Part shown: one piece after another, positions 36,515 through 46,678 of the stretch | How the letters are laid out: the number at the start of each line of letters is the position of its first letter | How positions within the stretch are numbered: position 1 is the stretch's first letter | Assembly: GCA_947627615.1 (NCBI GenBank) | Contig: CANQWS010000008.1 | Span: 21,389 to 85,388, forward strand | DNA from: an uncultured Muribaculaceae bacterium | Lineage (GTDB): Bacteria > Bacteroidota > Bacteroidia > Bacteroidales > Muribaculaceae | Length of the DNA stretch: 64,000 nt | Direction: 5' to 3' | Program-made: the position numbers and the translations under genes | The notes under the pieces: model-generated | Databases searched by the model: none | What the model saw: the letters and a program-made list of their open reading frames with translations, nothing else | Told to the model about the DNA's origin: nothing

Positions 36515-36552
36515 GACCGGCGGCAATGTGTCTCACGACACTGCCGCCGGTC
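36515..36552 (-). terminator. Terminator of the efflux-lpxA transcript
   Basis: GACCGGCGGCA (36515-36525) and TGCCGCCGGTC (36542-36552) form a perfect 11-base stem. On the minus strand it is followed by AATTATTTAT, and it lies 37 bases past the lpxA stop. Confidence 0.75.
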
Positions 36553-36588
36553 CGGATGATATAAAAATGGAGAATTGTCTTTTTCCGT

Positions 36589-37374
36589 TTATTCAAGATC
36601 ACGCGGAATACCCACGAGTTTCAGATTGCACGAGCGAACGAACTCAAGGATATTGTCACGCACTGTACCCGGCTCAAGGTCAACTTCGATGCGCTTCAAC
36701 GCATTGAAAACCGAAGTTCCGCTCTGGTAGATGTGGCGGTAGGCCTTGGCCACGTCATCGACCTGCACCTCCGTGAAGCCGTGCTTGCGCATCACCACGG
36801 CGTTCACACCGAAATACGATGCGGGATTGTGGGCCATGATCACGTAAGGAGGAACATTGCCCGAAATGCGGCAGCCTCCCTTGATGAGGGCCCAGTCACC
36901 AACATGCGAATTCTCATGCAGGATCACACCTGACGACAATATGGAGCAGGGGCCTACAACGGCCTCGCCTGCTATGACCACTGAATTGCCAAGCACACAT
37001 TTGCCTTCTATCACTGTGTCATGACCTATGTGGACTCCGGCCATGATGAAAGAATCGTCGCCAATGGTCGTACCCTCTTCCGAGGTGAATCCGCGGTTAA
37101 TGATCACCTGCTCGCGTATCACATTGTTATGGCCTATGCTGCAGCGCGACGGCTTGTTTTTCCAGCGGAAATCCTGCGGTTCGGCACCGATTATGGTGTA
37201 CTGGTAGACTTTGTTGTTGTTGCCCATGCGTGTTCCGCGCATAATGCTCGAATATGACATTATCTCGCAGTCATCGCCTATCACTACGTCGGCGTCAATG
37301 TAGGCAAACGGATGGACTGTTACGTTCTTGCCGAGTTTGGCAGAAGGGTCTACGTGGGCTAATGGACTAATCAT
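36589..37374 (-). CDS. lpxA: Acyl-ACP--UDP-GlcNAc O-acyltransferase
   Basis: This 261-residue enzyme transfers a 3-hydroxyacyl chain to UDP-GlcNAc, the first step of lipid A synthesis. It is a left-handed beta-helix of hexapeptide repeats (ISPLAHVDPSAKLGKNVTVHPFAYID in parts, then SSIMRGTRMG, GVHIGHDTVIEGKCVLGNSVV) followed by a helical C-terminal region. The conserved catalytic His lies in the GVHIGHDT turn. It is 32 bases downstream of the efflux channel gene and probably cotranscribed, an arrangement different from the usual lpxD-lpxC/fabZ-lpxA order of Bacteroidetes. Confidence 0.94.
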   Translation of the reverse strand: MISPLAHVDPSAKLGKNVTVHPFAYIDADVVIGDDCEIMSYSSIMRGTRMGNNNKVYQYTIIGAEPQDFRWKNKPSRCSIGHNNVIREQVIINRGFTSEEGTTIGDDSFIMAGVHIGHDTVIEGKCVLGNSVVIAGEAVVGPCSILSSGVILHENSHVGDWALIKGGCRISGNVPPYVIMAHNPASYFGVNAVVMRKHGFTEVQVDDVAKAYRHIYQSGTSVFNALKRIEVDLEPGTVRDNILEFVRSCNLKLVGIPRDLE

Positions 37375-37406
37375 GGTAAATTGTGTTTAGGTGTATGATA
37401 AAATTT

Positions 37407-38804
37407 TCAACGTCCTCCGCCGAGAGCCTGATAGAGGTTTATCAAAGCGCGGTTCTGGGCGTTGGTAGCCGTGATTGACGAAATCTGGGCCTGAAGAAGT
37501 CCCTGCTGTGCGGTCAGCACATCGAGGTAGGTGGTGCCCGGGTTACCTATTTTCAGAAGTTCCTGAGTGTAATCCACCGCATTGGCAAGTTTCGAGGCCT
37601 GCATGTCAAGGGCGGCGGTCTTCTCTATGCTCTTCTGATAGAGCGTCATGGCGTTCGACACTTCGGCGCTGGCGCTCATCAGGGTGTACTCGAACGAATT
37701 GAGAGCCTGCTGTTGCTGGGCCTTTGAAGCCTCGAGACGGGCTATGTTGGCGCCGCGCGAGAACAGCGGGGCAGTCAGCGAGCCTGCAAGATTTATGAAG
37801 AACTTGCCGGGGTTCATGATCATGCTGCCGAGAAGGTTGGTGAAACCTCCGTTGGCGGTGATGGAAAGTCCGGGATAGAATGCGGCACGCGCGCTGTTGG
37901 TGGCGTAATAGGCCACGGCCAGGCTGCGTTCGGCGGCCATCACGTCGGGACGGGCGGCGAGTTCCCTCATGGGCACTGACTCACGTACCAGTACCGGAGT
38001 GGAGAATGCTGCCGATGCGGGAATTGACCAGCGCTGGGGCATCACGTTGAGAAGAAGCGACATGGTGTTGTTCATCTCATGGAGCGATACCTCAATGTCG
38101 GTGATGGAGGCCTGGATTCCGTAGAGCTGGGCCTCGCTCTGAACCACGGCAACCTCGTTGAGGCGTCCGGCCTCCTTGAGGTCCTTCATCGTCTGGACGC
38201 TTTCGCCCCAGAGCTTCTCGGTGGTGCGGCTCACTTCGAGCTGCGCCTCAAGCATTCCGATGGTGTAATAGCAAGTGGCCACGGAAGCTATGATCTGCGA
38301 GCGTACAGCCTGATGATAGGCCTCGCTCTGCTCCAGAGCCGCCTTGGCTCCGCGCTTGCTGTTGAGAAGCTTGGCAAACACGTCGATCTCCCAGCTGACC
38401 GAGAGAGGAATATTGTAGGACCATGACATGTCCTGCGAGGGATCGGTGAAGAACTTGGCACCCTGTCCGCTGGGAGCGAGAGCTACTGACGGCAGGTAAG
38501 CCAGTTTGGCTCCCTTGAGCTGCGCGTGGGCTATGTCCACGTTCAGCTTGGCGTTGCGCAGGTTGGTGTTGTTCTCGAGAGCCTGCTGGATGAGGGAAGC
38601 GAGAACCGGATCGGTGAACACCTGCTGCCAGCGCTGATTTCCGAAGGAGCTGCTGTCCACGCCCTGCTCGAGTGCCTGCTTGTAGTCAGCCAGCACCGGG
38701 GTGGAATCGGGAGTCTGGTATTTCTTGTATATATTGCAGCCGGTGAGCCCCGTCATGGAGATGACGAGGGCTGTGGCGGCTATCAGATATTTTTGTATTT
38801 TCAT
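37407..38804 (-). CDS. RND efflux outer-membrane lipoprotein, OprM/NodT family
   Basis: This 465-residue lipoprotein forms the TolC-like outer-membrane duct. The lipobox is ISMTGLTGC, and the two repeated helical halves contain family blocks such as YKQALEQGVDSSSFGNQRWQQVF, LENNTNLRNAKLNVDIAHAQLKGAKLAYLPSV and SARAAFYPGLSITANGGF. It is third in the operon acrA-acrB-oprM and starts 15 bases after the pump stop. Confidence 0.93.
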   Translation of the reverse strand: MKIQKYLIAATALVISMTGLTGCNIYKKYQTPDSTPVLADYKQALEQGVDSSSFGNQRWQQVFTDPVLASLIQQALENNTNLRNAKLNVDIAHAQLKGAKLAYLPSVALAPSGQGAKFFTDPSQDMSWSYNIPLSVSWEIDVFAKLLNSKRGAKAALEQSEAYHQAVRSQIIASVATCYYTIGMLEAQLEVSRTTEKLWGESVQTMKDLKEAGRLNEVAVVQSEAQLYGIQASITDIEVSLHEMNNTMSLLLNVMPQRWSIPASAAFSTPVLVRESVPMRELAARPDVMAAERSLAVAYYATNSARAAFYPGLSITANGGFTNLLGSMIMNPGKFFINLAGSLTAPLFSRGANIARLEASKAQQQQALNSFEYTLMSASAEVSNAMTLYQKSIEKTAALDMQASKLANAVDYTQELLKIGNPGTTYLDVLTAQQGLLQAQISSITATNAQNRALINLYQALGGGR

Positions 38805-38819
38805 TTTCGCGTGATGATT

Positions 38820-41800
38820 TTAGTGAGAATACTGCTCGATTTCGTTCTCTATGCCTTCATTGTCGGTGTCGGCCCACTTGAGCGGCGTAATCTTTTCCTG
38901 GATAATCTGGAAGGCCACGAACAGTGCGGGCACGATGAAAATCTGGAAAATCATACCGATGAGCATACCGCCTACCGAACCGGAGCCGAGTGCGCGGTTA
39001 CCGTTGGCGCCCACACCGGAAGCGAACATCATGGGAAGCAGACCTATGATAAGGGCCAGAGAGGTCATGAGGATAGGACGCAGACGTGCGGTGGCGCCGT
39101 CAATGGCGGCCTTGACAATGGACATGCCCGTGCTGCGGCGTTCGAGCGCGAATTCCACGATGAGGATGGCGTTCTTGGCAAGAAGACCGATAAGCATGAT
39201 GAGCGCGATCTGCAGGTAGATGTTGTTGGATATCGAGAAGATATCGGCGAAGATGAACGTACCCATCAGTCCGAACGGAACCGAAAGGATAACGGCGAGC
39301 GGGAGGATGTAGCTTTCATACTGGGCCGAGAGAAGGAGGTAGACGAAAAGCAGACAGAGACCGAAGATGATGGCGGTTGCGTTGCTTGACGAACCGGCTT
39401 CCTCACGTGTCATACCGGCATACTCGTAACCGTAGCCCTGGGGAAGCACCTCGTTGGCCACGCGTTCGATTGCGGCGAGGGCGTCGCCCGACGAATATCC
39501 CTGGTTAGGCGTACCGCTGACGGCGATTGACTGGAACATGTTGAAACGGTTCAGAAGGTCAGGACCGTAAACGCGTGTCAGCTTCACGAAGTTGGCTATC
39601 GATGCCATCTCGGCGCCGTTGCGGATCTTGATGTTGTTCAGTGTCTCGGGCGATACACGGGCTTCAGGTGAGGCCTGCATCATCACACGGTAGAGCTTGC
39701 CGAAACGGTTGAAGTTCGACACGTACATACCGCCGTAATAACCCTGAAGGGTTGAAAGCACTGACTGGGGCGAAATGCCGGCCTGCTTGCACTTGGCGGC
39801 GTCTACGTCAACCAGATACTGGGGGAAGGTGGGGTTGAACGTGGTGTAGGCCATCTGGATTTCGGGCTGCTGGTTGAGGGCGCCGAGGAATGTCTGGACC
39901 ACGTTGAAGAATTCGTTGATGTCACCGCCGGTCTTGTCCTGCATCTTGACCTCGAAACCGTTGGTCACGGAGTAACCGGTGATCATAGGCGGAGCGAAGA
40001 TAACCACACGTCCGTCCTTGATGAGCTGGCCGGTCATTGCGTAGAGCTGGCCGATGATGGCATCGGAGCTTTCGGCCTTCGAACGGTCTTTCCAGTCCTT
40101 GAGTCGGACTATGAACGTTCCGTAGGTGGAACCCTCTCCGGCGATAAACGAGTAACCGTCGATCATTGTACGGGTCTCTATGGCAGGTATCTTGGCCATG
40201 ATGGAGTCAACCTGACGGAGCACCTGACCGGTACGCTCCTGAGAGGTGCCCGGGGGCATGTCGACCATCGCGAAGATAGTTCCGGTATCCTCGTTAGGCA
40301 CAAGCGCGGTAGGCGTACGGCCCATGAGCCATACAAGAATTACTATTGCGGCGCCGACCACGCAGAACGATGTCACCTTGTGGCGGATAAAGAATTCGGT
40401 GTTCTTTTTGTATTTGCCGAGCATCGAGTTGTAGACCTTCTCGAAAGCTGCATGGAAGTTCTTGCTGAACAGACCGAAGACCGTGATTACGGCTATGACG
40501 CAGCAAACGGAGCTGAGAAGCACGTTCTCGAAGTTGAACCATCCGAGCACCATGAACGTGATGGTGGCGCAGAGCAGAAGGAACGTAACCACCGGAGGCA
40601 GATTGAAGCGTTTCTTGTAGGCCTCTCCGGCAGCGGTGTAGGCTTCGCCCATGCGCTCCTTGAGAGTTGTGTCCGTGTTGTGGGGTTTGAGGAACACAGC
40701 GCAGAGGGCCGGCGACAGCGTCAGAGCGTTGACGGCCGACAGACCGATGGCTATGGCCATTGTCAGACCGAACTGCTGATAGAACACACCGGAGGTTCCG
40801 GGCATGAATGACACGGGGATGAACACGAGCATCATGACAAGGGTGATTGACACGATGGCGCCGCCGATTTCATTCATGGCGTCGATAGCCGCCTTGCGCG
40901 AGCTCTTGTAACCAACATCGAGTTTCGCATGGACCGCCTCGACCACCACAATGGCGTCGTCGACCACAATCGCGATGGCAAGCACCAGAGCCGAGAGGGT
41001 GATGAGGTTTATGGAGAATCCGATGGCGGTCATACCGAAGAACGTACCGATAAGGGCCACAGGAATCGCGATGGCGGGGATGATGGTGGAGCGAAGGTCC
41101 TGAAGGAACAGGAACACCACCACGAACACAAGCACGAAGGCCTCTATGAGGGTCTGGATCACATGGTGGATAGAGGCATAGAGGAAGTCATTGTTGTTCA
41201 TAGGAATGGCGACCTCGAGTCCTGCGGGCAGGTCCTTCCTGAGGTCGTCAATGAACGAGAGACAGTCATTGATGATCTTCGTTGCGTTGGAGCCGGCGGT
41301 CTGGAACACGATAGCGGTCACACCGGTCTTGCCGTTGAGGCCGCCGTGGAAACCGTAGGTCACACGGCCGAGCTCCACAGTGGCTATGTCCTTCAGGCGG
41401 AGCACCTCGCCGTTGTCCTTGGCGCGGATCACTATATTCTCGAATTCATCGGGGGTCACCAGACGTCCGCGATAACGCATGATGTACTGGAAGGTCTGGT
41501 TGCCCTGTTCGCCGAACGCACCGGGAGCGGCCTCGATGTTCTGCTCGGCGAGAGCGGCCGAAACATCGGTGGGCTCCAGATGATACTGTGCCATAACGTC
41601 GGGCTTGAGCCATATACGCATGGAGTAGTCGGCACCCATGACCATAACGTCGCCCACGCCCTGGATACGCTGCATCTGGGGAACGACGTTGATTTTCATG
41701 TAGTTTTCCACGAATTCCTCGGAATACTTGCCCGATGCGTCATAGAGGGTCACACCCACGAGCATCGAAGTCTGGCGTTTGCGGGTCTGGACACCCACAC

Positions 41801-42173
41801 GCACAACTTCAGCCGGCAGAAGGCTCTGTGCGGCCGACACACGGTTCTGCACGTCGACGGCAGCCATGTCAGGGTCAAAACCCTGCTCAAAATAGACGTT
41901 GATGGTGGCCGAACCGGTGTTGGTGGCGGTTGACTCCATGTAGGTCATGCCTTCGGCACCGTTGATTGATTCCTCAAGCGGGGCTATGACAGAATTCAGC
42001 ACGGCCTGAGCGTTGGCACCCTGATAGGTCGTGGATACCGAGATGGTAGGCGGAGCTATGTCAGGGTACTGTGTGATCGGAAGCGAGACCAGTCCGATCA
42101 GACCGAGCAGCACGATGAAAATCGAAATCACCGTTGACAGCACCGGTCTATTGATAAATGTATCTAATTTCAT
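38820..42173 (-). CDS. RND multidrug efflux pump, HAE1 family, with extra membrane hairpin
   Basis: This 1117-residue inner-membrane pump exports hydrophobic compounds using the proton gradient. It has the AcrB layout: LDTFINRPVLSTVISIFIVL as TM1, porter domains, AIAIVVDDAIVVVEAVHAK with the proton-relay Asp pair in TM4, and the C-terminal GLLAKNAILIVEFA and GVGANGNRALGSGSVGGML segments. About 60 extra residues lie between TM6 and the amphipathic helix before TM7 (near residues 505-565): two hydrophobic stretches, VVTFLLLCATITFMVLGWF and VLLSSVCCVIAVITVFGLF, that AcrB lacks. The reading frame is continuous. Cognate adaptor and duct flank it. Confidence 0.93.
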   Translation of the reverse strand: MKLDTFINRPVLSTVISIFIVLLGLIGLVSLPITQYPDIAPPTISVSTTYQGANAQAVLNSVIAPLEESINGAEGMTYMESTATNTGSATINVYFEQGFDPDMAAVDVQNRVSAAQSLLPAEVVRVGVQTRKRQTSMLVGVTLYDASGKYSEEFVENYMKINVVPQMQRIQGVGDVMVMGADYSMRIWLKPDVMAQYHLEPTDVSAALAEQNIEAAPGAFGEQGNQTFQYIMRYRGRLVTPDEFENIVIRAKDNGEVLRLKDIATVELGRVTYGFHGGLNGKTGVTAIVFQTAGSNATKIINDCLSFIDDLRKDLPAGLEVAIPMNNNDFLYASIHHVIQTLIEAFVLVFVVVFLFLQDLRSTIIPAIAIPVALIGTFFGMTAIGFSINLITLSALVLAIAIVVDDAIVVVEAVHAKLDVGYKSSRKAAIDAMNEIGGAIVSITLVMMLVFIPVSFMPGTSGVFYQQFGLTMAIAIGLSAVNALTLSPALCAVFLKPHNTDTTLKERMGEAYTAAGEAYKKRFNLPPVVTFLLLCATITFMVLGWFNFENVLLSSVCCVIAVITVFGLFSKNFHAAFEKVYNSMLGKYKKNTEFFIRHKVTSFCVVGAAIVILVWLMGRTPTALVPNEDTGTIFAMVDMPPGTSQERTGQVLRQVDSIMAKIPAIETRTMIDGYSFIAGEGSTYGTFIVRLKDWKDRSKAESSDAIIGQLYAMTGQLIKDGRVVIFAPPMITGYSVTNGFEVKMQDKTGGDINEFFNVVQTFLGALNQQPEIQMAYTTFNPTFPQYLVDVDAAKCKQAGISPQSVLSTLQGYYGGMYVSNFNRFGKLYRVMMQASPEARVSPETLNNIKIRNGAEMASIANFVKLTRVYGPDLLNRFNMFQSIAVSGTPNQGYSSGDALAAIERVANEVLPQGYGYEYAGMTREEAGSSSNATAIIFGLCLLFVYLLLSAQYESYILPLAVILSVPFGLMGTFIFADIFSISNNIYLQIALIMLIGLLAKNAILIVEFALERRSTGMSIVKAAIDGATARLRPILMTSLALIIGLLPMMFASGVGANGNRALGSGSVGGMLIGMIFQIFIVPALFVAFQIIQEKITPLKWADTDNEGIENEIEQYSH

Positions 42174-42244
42174 AGTTGAATCACTTCAAATTGAAGAAAT
42201 CGTTGATGTTGTTATATAATGCGACTGCTGTTATGACGCTTCAC

Positions 42245-43495
42245 TTATTTTGCGGCGGGGGCTGCACCCTGGGGAGCCGCTGCTGCGCGCTGGGGCTGGG
42301 ATGCTGCGTCGACAGGCACAATCTTCATTCCGTCCTTGAGCTTGGAGCCTACGCCTTCAACCGCCACACGGTCGCCGGCTTTGAGTCCGGAGGTGACAAC
42401 GAAGTTCTGTCCGTCGGAAATTTCCTGAACGGTGATGGGCTGGCTGACAACCTTGTTGCTGTCGTTGACCAGATAGACGAAGCGGCGGTCCTGCACCTCG
42501 AAAGTTGCCTTCTGCGGAATAACCATGGCATCGGCCTGGTTTACGGGTATCACGATTGAGCCGGTGCTGCCCGAACGGAGCATTCCGCTGGGGTTGGGGA
42601 ACAGAGCGCGGACGCTTGCGGCACCTGTCGATGTGTCGATCAGACCGTTGACTGTGGCCACCTTGCCCTTGAGGGGATATTCGGTGCCGTTGGCCAGTCG
42701 CAGGGTCACTTCGGGCATTGCCTCAATGGCCTGGGCGAGTGAACGCTGGCCGCCCTCGGTCATGTCAAGCAGATCCTTCTCGGTCAGGGAGAAGTAAGCA
42801 TAGACGTCGGAGTTGTCCGAGATAGTGGTGAGCGGTTCCATTGACGACGGAGAGGCAAGCGAGCCTTCGCGGTTGGGGATTGAACCCACAACGCCGTCGC
42901 TCGGAGCGGTAACCACGGTGTAGGCCAGATTCTTTTTTGCGATGGTCACCTGGCTCTGTGCCTGGGCGAGAGCCGCCTCGGCCTGAGCGAGAGCCGCCTT
43001 GGCGGTCTGCAGGTCATTGTCGGCGAGCTGATACTCGTACTGGCTTATGATATTCTTGTTGAGAAGATTGCGTTTTGTATCGGCAGTCATCTGTGCTGTC
43101 GAAACGCGTGTTTTTGCCGAGTTCACTGCAGCCTGCGCGTTTGCCACCTGGCTCTGTGCCTGACGGACGGCGGCTTCATACTGTACCTGATCAAGAGTGA
43201 AGAGCACCTGTCCCTTCTTGACATGCTGACCTTCGTCAACATTGACTTTGGTTATAAATCCCGATACCTGCGGACGGATTTCAATATCGGTCTTACCTTT
43301 TACGATAGCGGGATACTCTGTTGAGTTATGAGCGCTGGTAGGACTTACTTGCATCACTGCAATCTGTGGGTCGGGCATCTGCTGCTGCTCCTGCTTGGAG
43401 CCACACGAAGCGACACTGAGAGTCATTGCTGCGCCGAACGCCAATGCCGACGCGGTTTTGATCACATTAGGATTCATGATTTTTCGAGTTGTCAT
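42245..43495 (-). CDS. RND efflux periplasmic adaptor
   Basis: This 416-residue membrane-fusion lipoprotein links the pump to the outer-membrane duct. After a lipobox (AAMTLSVASC) it has the barrel-sandwich half FITKVNVDEGQHVKKGQVLF, a helical hairpin (AVRQAQSQVANAQAAVNSAKTRV) and the second lipoyl half LAYTVVTAPSDGVVGSIPNREG, then beta-barrel and membrane-proximal domains. The tail is rich in Ala, Gln and Pro. Translation could begin at 43495 or at an ATG at 43477, six codons on. The first gene of the operon. Confidence 0.93.
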   Translation of the reverse strand: MTTRKIMNPNVIKTASALAFGAAMTLSVASCGSKQEQQQMPDPQIAVMQVSPTSAHNSTEYPAIVKGKTDIEIRPQVSGFITKVNVDEGQHVKKGQVLFTLDQVQYEAAVRQAQSQVANAQAAVNSAKTRVSTAQMTADTKRNLLNKNIISQYEYQLADNDLQTAKAALAQAEAALAQAQSQVTIAKKNLAYTVVTAPSDGVVGSIPNREGSLASPSSMEPLTTISDNSDVYAYFSLTEKDLLDMTEGGQRSLAQAIEAMPEVTLRLANGTEYPLKGKVATVNGLIDTSTGAASVRALFPNPSGMLRSGSTGSIVIPVNQADAMVIPQKATFEVQDRRFVYLVNDSNKVVSQPITVQEISDGQNFVVTSGLKAGDRVAVEGVGSKLKDGMKIVPVDAASQPQRAAAAPQGAAPAAK

Positions 43496-43574
43496 TATGA
43501 TTTTCTTACCTTAAAAACCGGGGTTAAAATGCGATAACTGTGGCAATTCCATGAGGACCTGCCAAATCAGTTGC

Positions 43575-43582
43575 AAAATTAC
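43575..43582 (-). promoter_or_regulatory. Promoter of the efflux operon
   Basis: Minus-strand TAATTTTG, 80 bases before the adaptor ATG. The surrounding sequence to 43640 contains AT-rich inverted segments but I cannot assign an operator, and no regulator gene adjoins. Confidence 0.5.
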
Positions 43583-43738
43583 TGACAAAAAACGGCCCCA
43601 AATATGATAAATATCATAAAATTAAGCTATCATGCCTATTTTGGCATTTATTAAGAACATTTTGGCGAATCTCCCGGACCTCACAATTGTATCTAAACAA
43701 ATATTCACATAAAGATGTGCTGTTTTAAATTATTTTTG

Positions 43739-43746
43739 TAATTTTG
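43739..43746 (+). promoter_or_regulatory. Promoter of the TonB-dependent receptor operon
   Basis: TAATTTTG is a perfect -7 element. The leader to the ATG at 43894 is about 140 bases and includes GC-rich CCGCC/GGCGG (43786-43790 with 43810-43814). Together with 43575-43582 this accounts for the 398-base gap; no further gene is visible in it. Confidence 0.55.
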
Positions 43747-43893
43747 CATCCATAAAAGCATGAACGAATTTTCAAAATCAGGAAGCCGCCCACTGCTTGC
43801 GCCCCCACCGGCGGAGTGTGGACGGCCTATCATTTAATTAACAGCAGAGAATCAAACAACCAACAACATTATCAACCATTTAACCATCTAATT

Positions 43894-46647
43894 ATGAAGA
43901 GACTTCTTGTCTTAACCTGCACTCTCATGGTGGCCTGCATAGCCATGGCGGCCAACTTTGTGTGCACAGGTACAGTTGTCGATGAAAACGGAGAGCCGCT
44001 GGTCGGAGCATCCGTAAATGTGGCCGGCAAGGCAACCATCGGCATGACCACTGACGTTGACGGACGCTTCAGACTGTCCGTACCTCAGGGCACAAAACAG
44101 TTGCAAATAAGCTACATCGGCTACAAGAGCTGCACCGTTGCAGCCAACGCCAATGTGGGAGAAGTGCGTCTCGAACCGTCATCGGCCATGCTGGCCGACG
44201 TGGTCGTGACACAGTCAATCGGTAAAACCCGTGAAACCCCTGTGGCCATGTCCACCATCTCCGCCCAGGAGATAGAGTTCAAGCTCGGCAACCAGGAGCT
44301 TCTCGAGGTACTGAAAACCACTCCGGGTGTCTATACCCGCTCCGAGGGCGGCGGCTACGGCGATGCCAAGACCCGTCTGCGCGGCTTCCAGAGCGAGAAC
44401 GTGGCCATGCTCATCAACGGTGTCCCCGTCAACGATATGGAATGGGGCGGTGTCTACATGAGCAACTGGGCCGGTCTGTCGGAAGTTGCATCAAGCATCC
44501 AGACACAGCGCGGTCTCGGAGCCACCATGCTCTCCACCCCCTCTATAGGCGGTACAATCAACATAACCACAAGAACCATCGACGTTGAGAAAGGCGGTTC
44601 GGTGTGGTACGGAATGGGCAACGACGGCCTGAACCAGTTCGGCGCCAAACTCTCCACCGGTCTGATGAAAAACGGCTGGGCCGTGACAGTGCTCGGTTCG
44701 CGCAAATGGGCCGAAGGCTACATCCAGGGTACAGACTACAACGCCTACAACTGGTTCGTCAACGTGACCAAACGCATCAACGAGAGCCATCAGATAGGAT
44801 TCACAGGCTTCGGCGCCCCGCAGTGGCACTGGAACCGTAACTACAACAACGGTCTGACCATCGAAGGCTGGCAGAATGTCCGTGACTTCATGAACGGCGA
44901 GAGCCCCTACCGCTTCAACCCCACATTCGGTTACCGCAACGGCGAGAGATTCAACTATCAGAAGAATTTCTACCACAAACCCCAGTTCGCCATCAACCAC
45001 ATCTGGCAGATCGACGAGAGGTCATCGCTCTCATCTTCATTCTACGCCTCCATCACCTCGGGCGGCGGACGCGACGGTATAGGCCGCACGGTCTACGGTC
45101 CTGACGGCAAATCAACAAGCTACTCGTCGGCCTGGTACGGTGCCAACAACGGCGTGCTCAACAACATGTTCCGCTCACCGGAAGGATTCGTTGACTACGA
45201 CGCCATCCAGGAAATGAACGCCAACTCCACAACCGGTTCGAACATGGTCCTCGTCAACAAATACAACAGCCACGAGACCTACGGCCTCATCTCGTCATAC
45301 AAGCGCGAATTCGACATGCGCAACGGCGACAAGCTCAAGGTGACCGGCGGTCTTGACCTGCGCTACTATGTGGGACACCACAAGACCGAAATCTGCGACC
45401 TCTTCGGCGGCGACTACTACATTGACAACTCCAACCGCAGCACCGTACAGCCCTACAACAACACCACACACAACAAGAATAACGTTGACTGGGTTTACGA
45501 GAAACTGCACGTGGGCGATGTGGTGAACCGCAACTACGACGGCTTCACCGCCATGGAAGGCATCTACGGCCAGGGCGAATACACCATGCTCGACCAGAAG
45601 CTCAACATTGTTCTGGCAGGCGCGCTCAACAACAACACCTACTGGCGCAAGGACTTCTACTATTACGACGCCGAACACGCCAAATCGGAGACCAAGAACT
45701 TCATAGGCGGAACCATCAAGGGCGGTGCCAACTACAACATCAACAAGCACAACAACGTGTTCTTCAACGCCGGCTACATAAGCCGCGCCCCGTTCTTCAG
45801 CTACGGTGTGTTCCTCAGCGCCCAGCGCTCGAACATCGTGAACCCCGACGCCCTGAACGAAAAGACCTACTCGTTCGAGCTCGGCTACGGCTACCACTCC
45901 AAGGTTCTGGCCATCGACATCAACGCCTACTACACAAAATGGCTTGACCGCACCATGAGCCGCGGCGACCAGATTGACCCCAACATTGCCAAGGACGGCT
46001 CCACATCCTACTATTTCGCCATGTCAGGCGTCAACGCCAAGCACATGGGTATCGAGATCAGCGCCAAATACAAACCCGCCCGCTGGATTGACATCGACGC
46101 CATGCTCTCGCTCGGCGACTGGACCTGGGACTCCAACGCCACCGGTTACTTCTACAACCAGAACGGCGCCCCGCTGTCGAACCTCAACGGTACGATAGCC
46201 TCAGGCATCATGGCCGAAGACCATCTCTCGGCAACCCTGGAGCAGAAAGGCGTGAAAGTGAGCGGCTCCGCACAGACCACCACCGCATTCGGCGTCACAT
46301 TCCGTCCCTTCAAGGGTTTCCGCATCGGTGCCGACTGGACTGCCTACTTCCGCAACTACTCCGACATTGCCCTCAACTCATCGAGCCTTCAGAACGGCAA
46401 AGTGCTCAAACCCGGCACACCCTGGAGAATTCCCTGGGGCAACCAGCTCGACCTCAACGCCAGCTACCGCTTCAAGCTCGGAGGCCTCGACGCCACACTC
46501 TACGGCAACGTGAACAACCTCTGCAACTACAATTACGTTACCCAGGCACAGTCAAACCTCGGCGAAGTAGGTACATGGAAGAACGTGAACCGCGTGTTCT
46601 ACTCCTTCGGCCGCACCTACAGCCTGAAGCTCAAAGTCAATTTCTAA
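43894..46647 (+). CDS. TonB-dependent receptor with carboxypeptidase-like N-terminal domain
   Basis: This 917-residue outer-membrane receptor imports a ligand using TonB energy. After the signal peptide come a carboxypeptidase regulatory-like domain (GTVVDENGEPLVGASVNVAG, TTDVDGRFRLSVPQGTKQLQISYIGYK), a plug with VVVTQSIGKTRETPVAMSTIS, LLEVLKTTPGVYTRSEGGGY and VAMLINGVPVNDMEWGG, and a 22-strand-type barrel ending in LKLKVNF. The ligand is not evident. It is not a typical SusC, because the partner is not SusD. The ATG at 43894 gives the standard signal peptide. Confidence 0.92.
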   Translation: MKRLLVLTCTLMVACIAMAANFVCTGTVVDENGEPLVGASVNVAGKATIGMTTDVDGRFRLSVPQGTKQLQISYIGYKSCTVAANANVGEVRLEPSSAMLADVVVTQSIGKTRETPVAMSTISAQEIEFKLGNQELLEVLKTTPGVYTRSEGGGYGDAKTRLRGFQSENVAMLINGVPVNDMEWGGVYMSNWAGLSEVASSIQTQRGLGATMLSTPSIGGTINITTRTIDVEKGGSVWYGMGNDGLNQFGAKLSTGLMKNGWAVTVLGSRKWAEGYIQGTDYNAYNWFVNVTKRINESHQIGFTGFGAPQWHWNRNYNNGLTIEGWQNVRDFMNGESPYRFNPTFGYRNGERFNYQKNFYHKPQFAINHIWQIDERSSLSSSFYASITSGGGRDGIGRTVYGPDGKSTSYSSAWYGANNGVLNNMFRSPEGFVDYDAIQEMNANSTTGSNMVLVNKYNSHETYGLISSYKREFDMRNGDKLKVTGGLDLRYYVGHHKTEICDLFGGDYYIDNSNRSTVQPYNNTTHNKNNVDWVYEKLHVGDVVNRNYDGFTAMEGIYGQGEYTMLDQKLNIVLAGALNNNTYWRKDFYYYDAEHAKSETKNFIGGTIKGGANYNINKHNNVFFNAGYISRAPFFSYGVFLSAQRSNIVNPDALNEKTYSFELGYGYHSKVLAIDINAYYTKWLDRTMSRGDQIDPNIAKDGSTSYYFAMSGVNAKHMGIEISAKYKPARWIDIDAMLSLGDWTWDSNATGYFYNQNGAPLSNLNGTIASGIMAEDHLSATLEQKGVKVSGSAQTTTAFGVTFRPFKGFRIGADWTAYFRNYSDIALNSSSLQNGKVLKPGTPWRIPWGNQLDLNASYRFKLGGLDATLYGNVNNLCNYNYVTQAQSNLGEVGTWKNVNRVFYSFGRTYSLKLKVNF

Positions 46648-46678
46648 TCCTCACCTCCTTATATAATATATGCACAAC

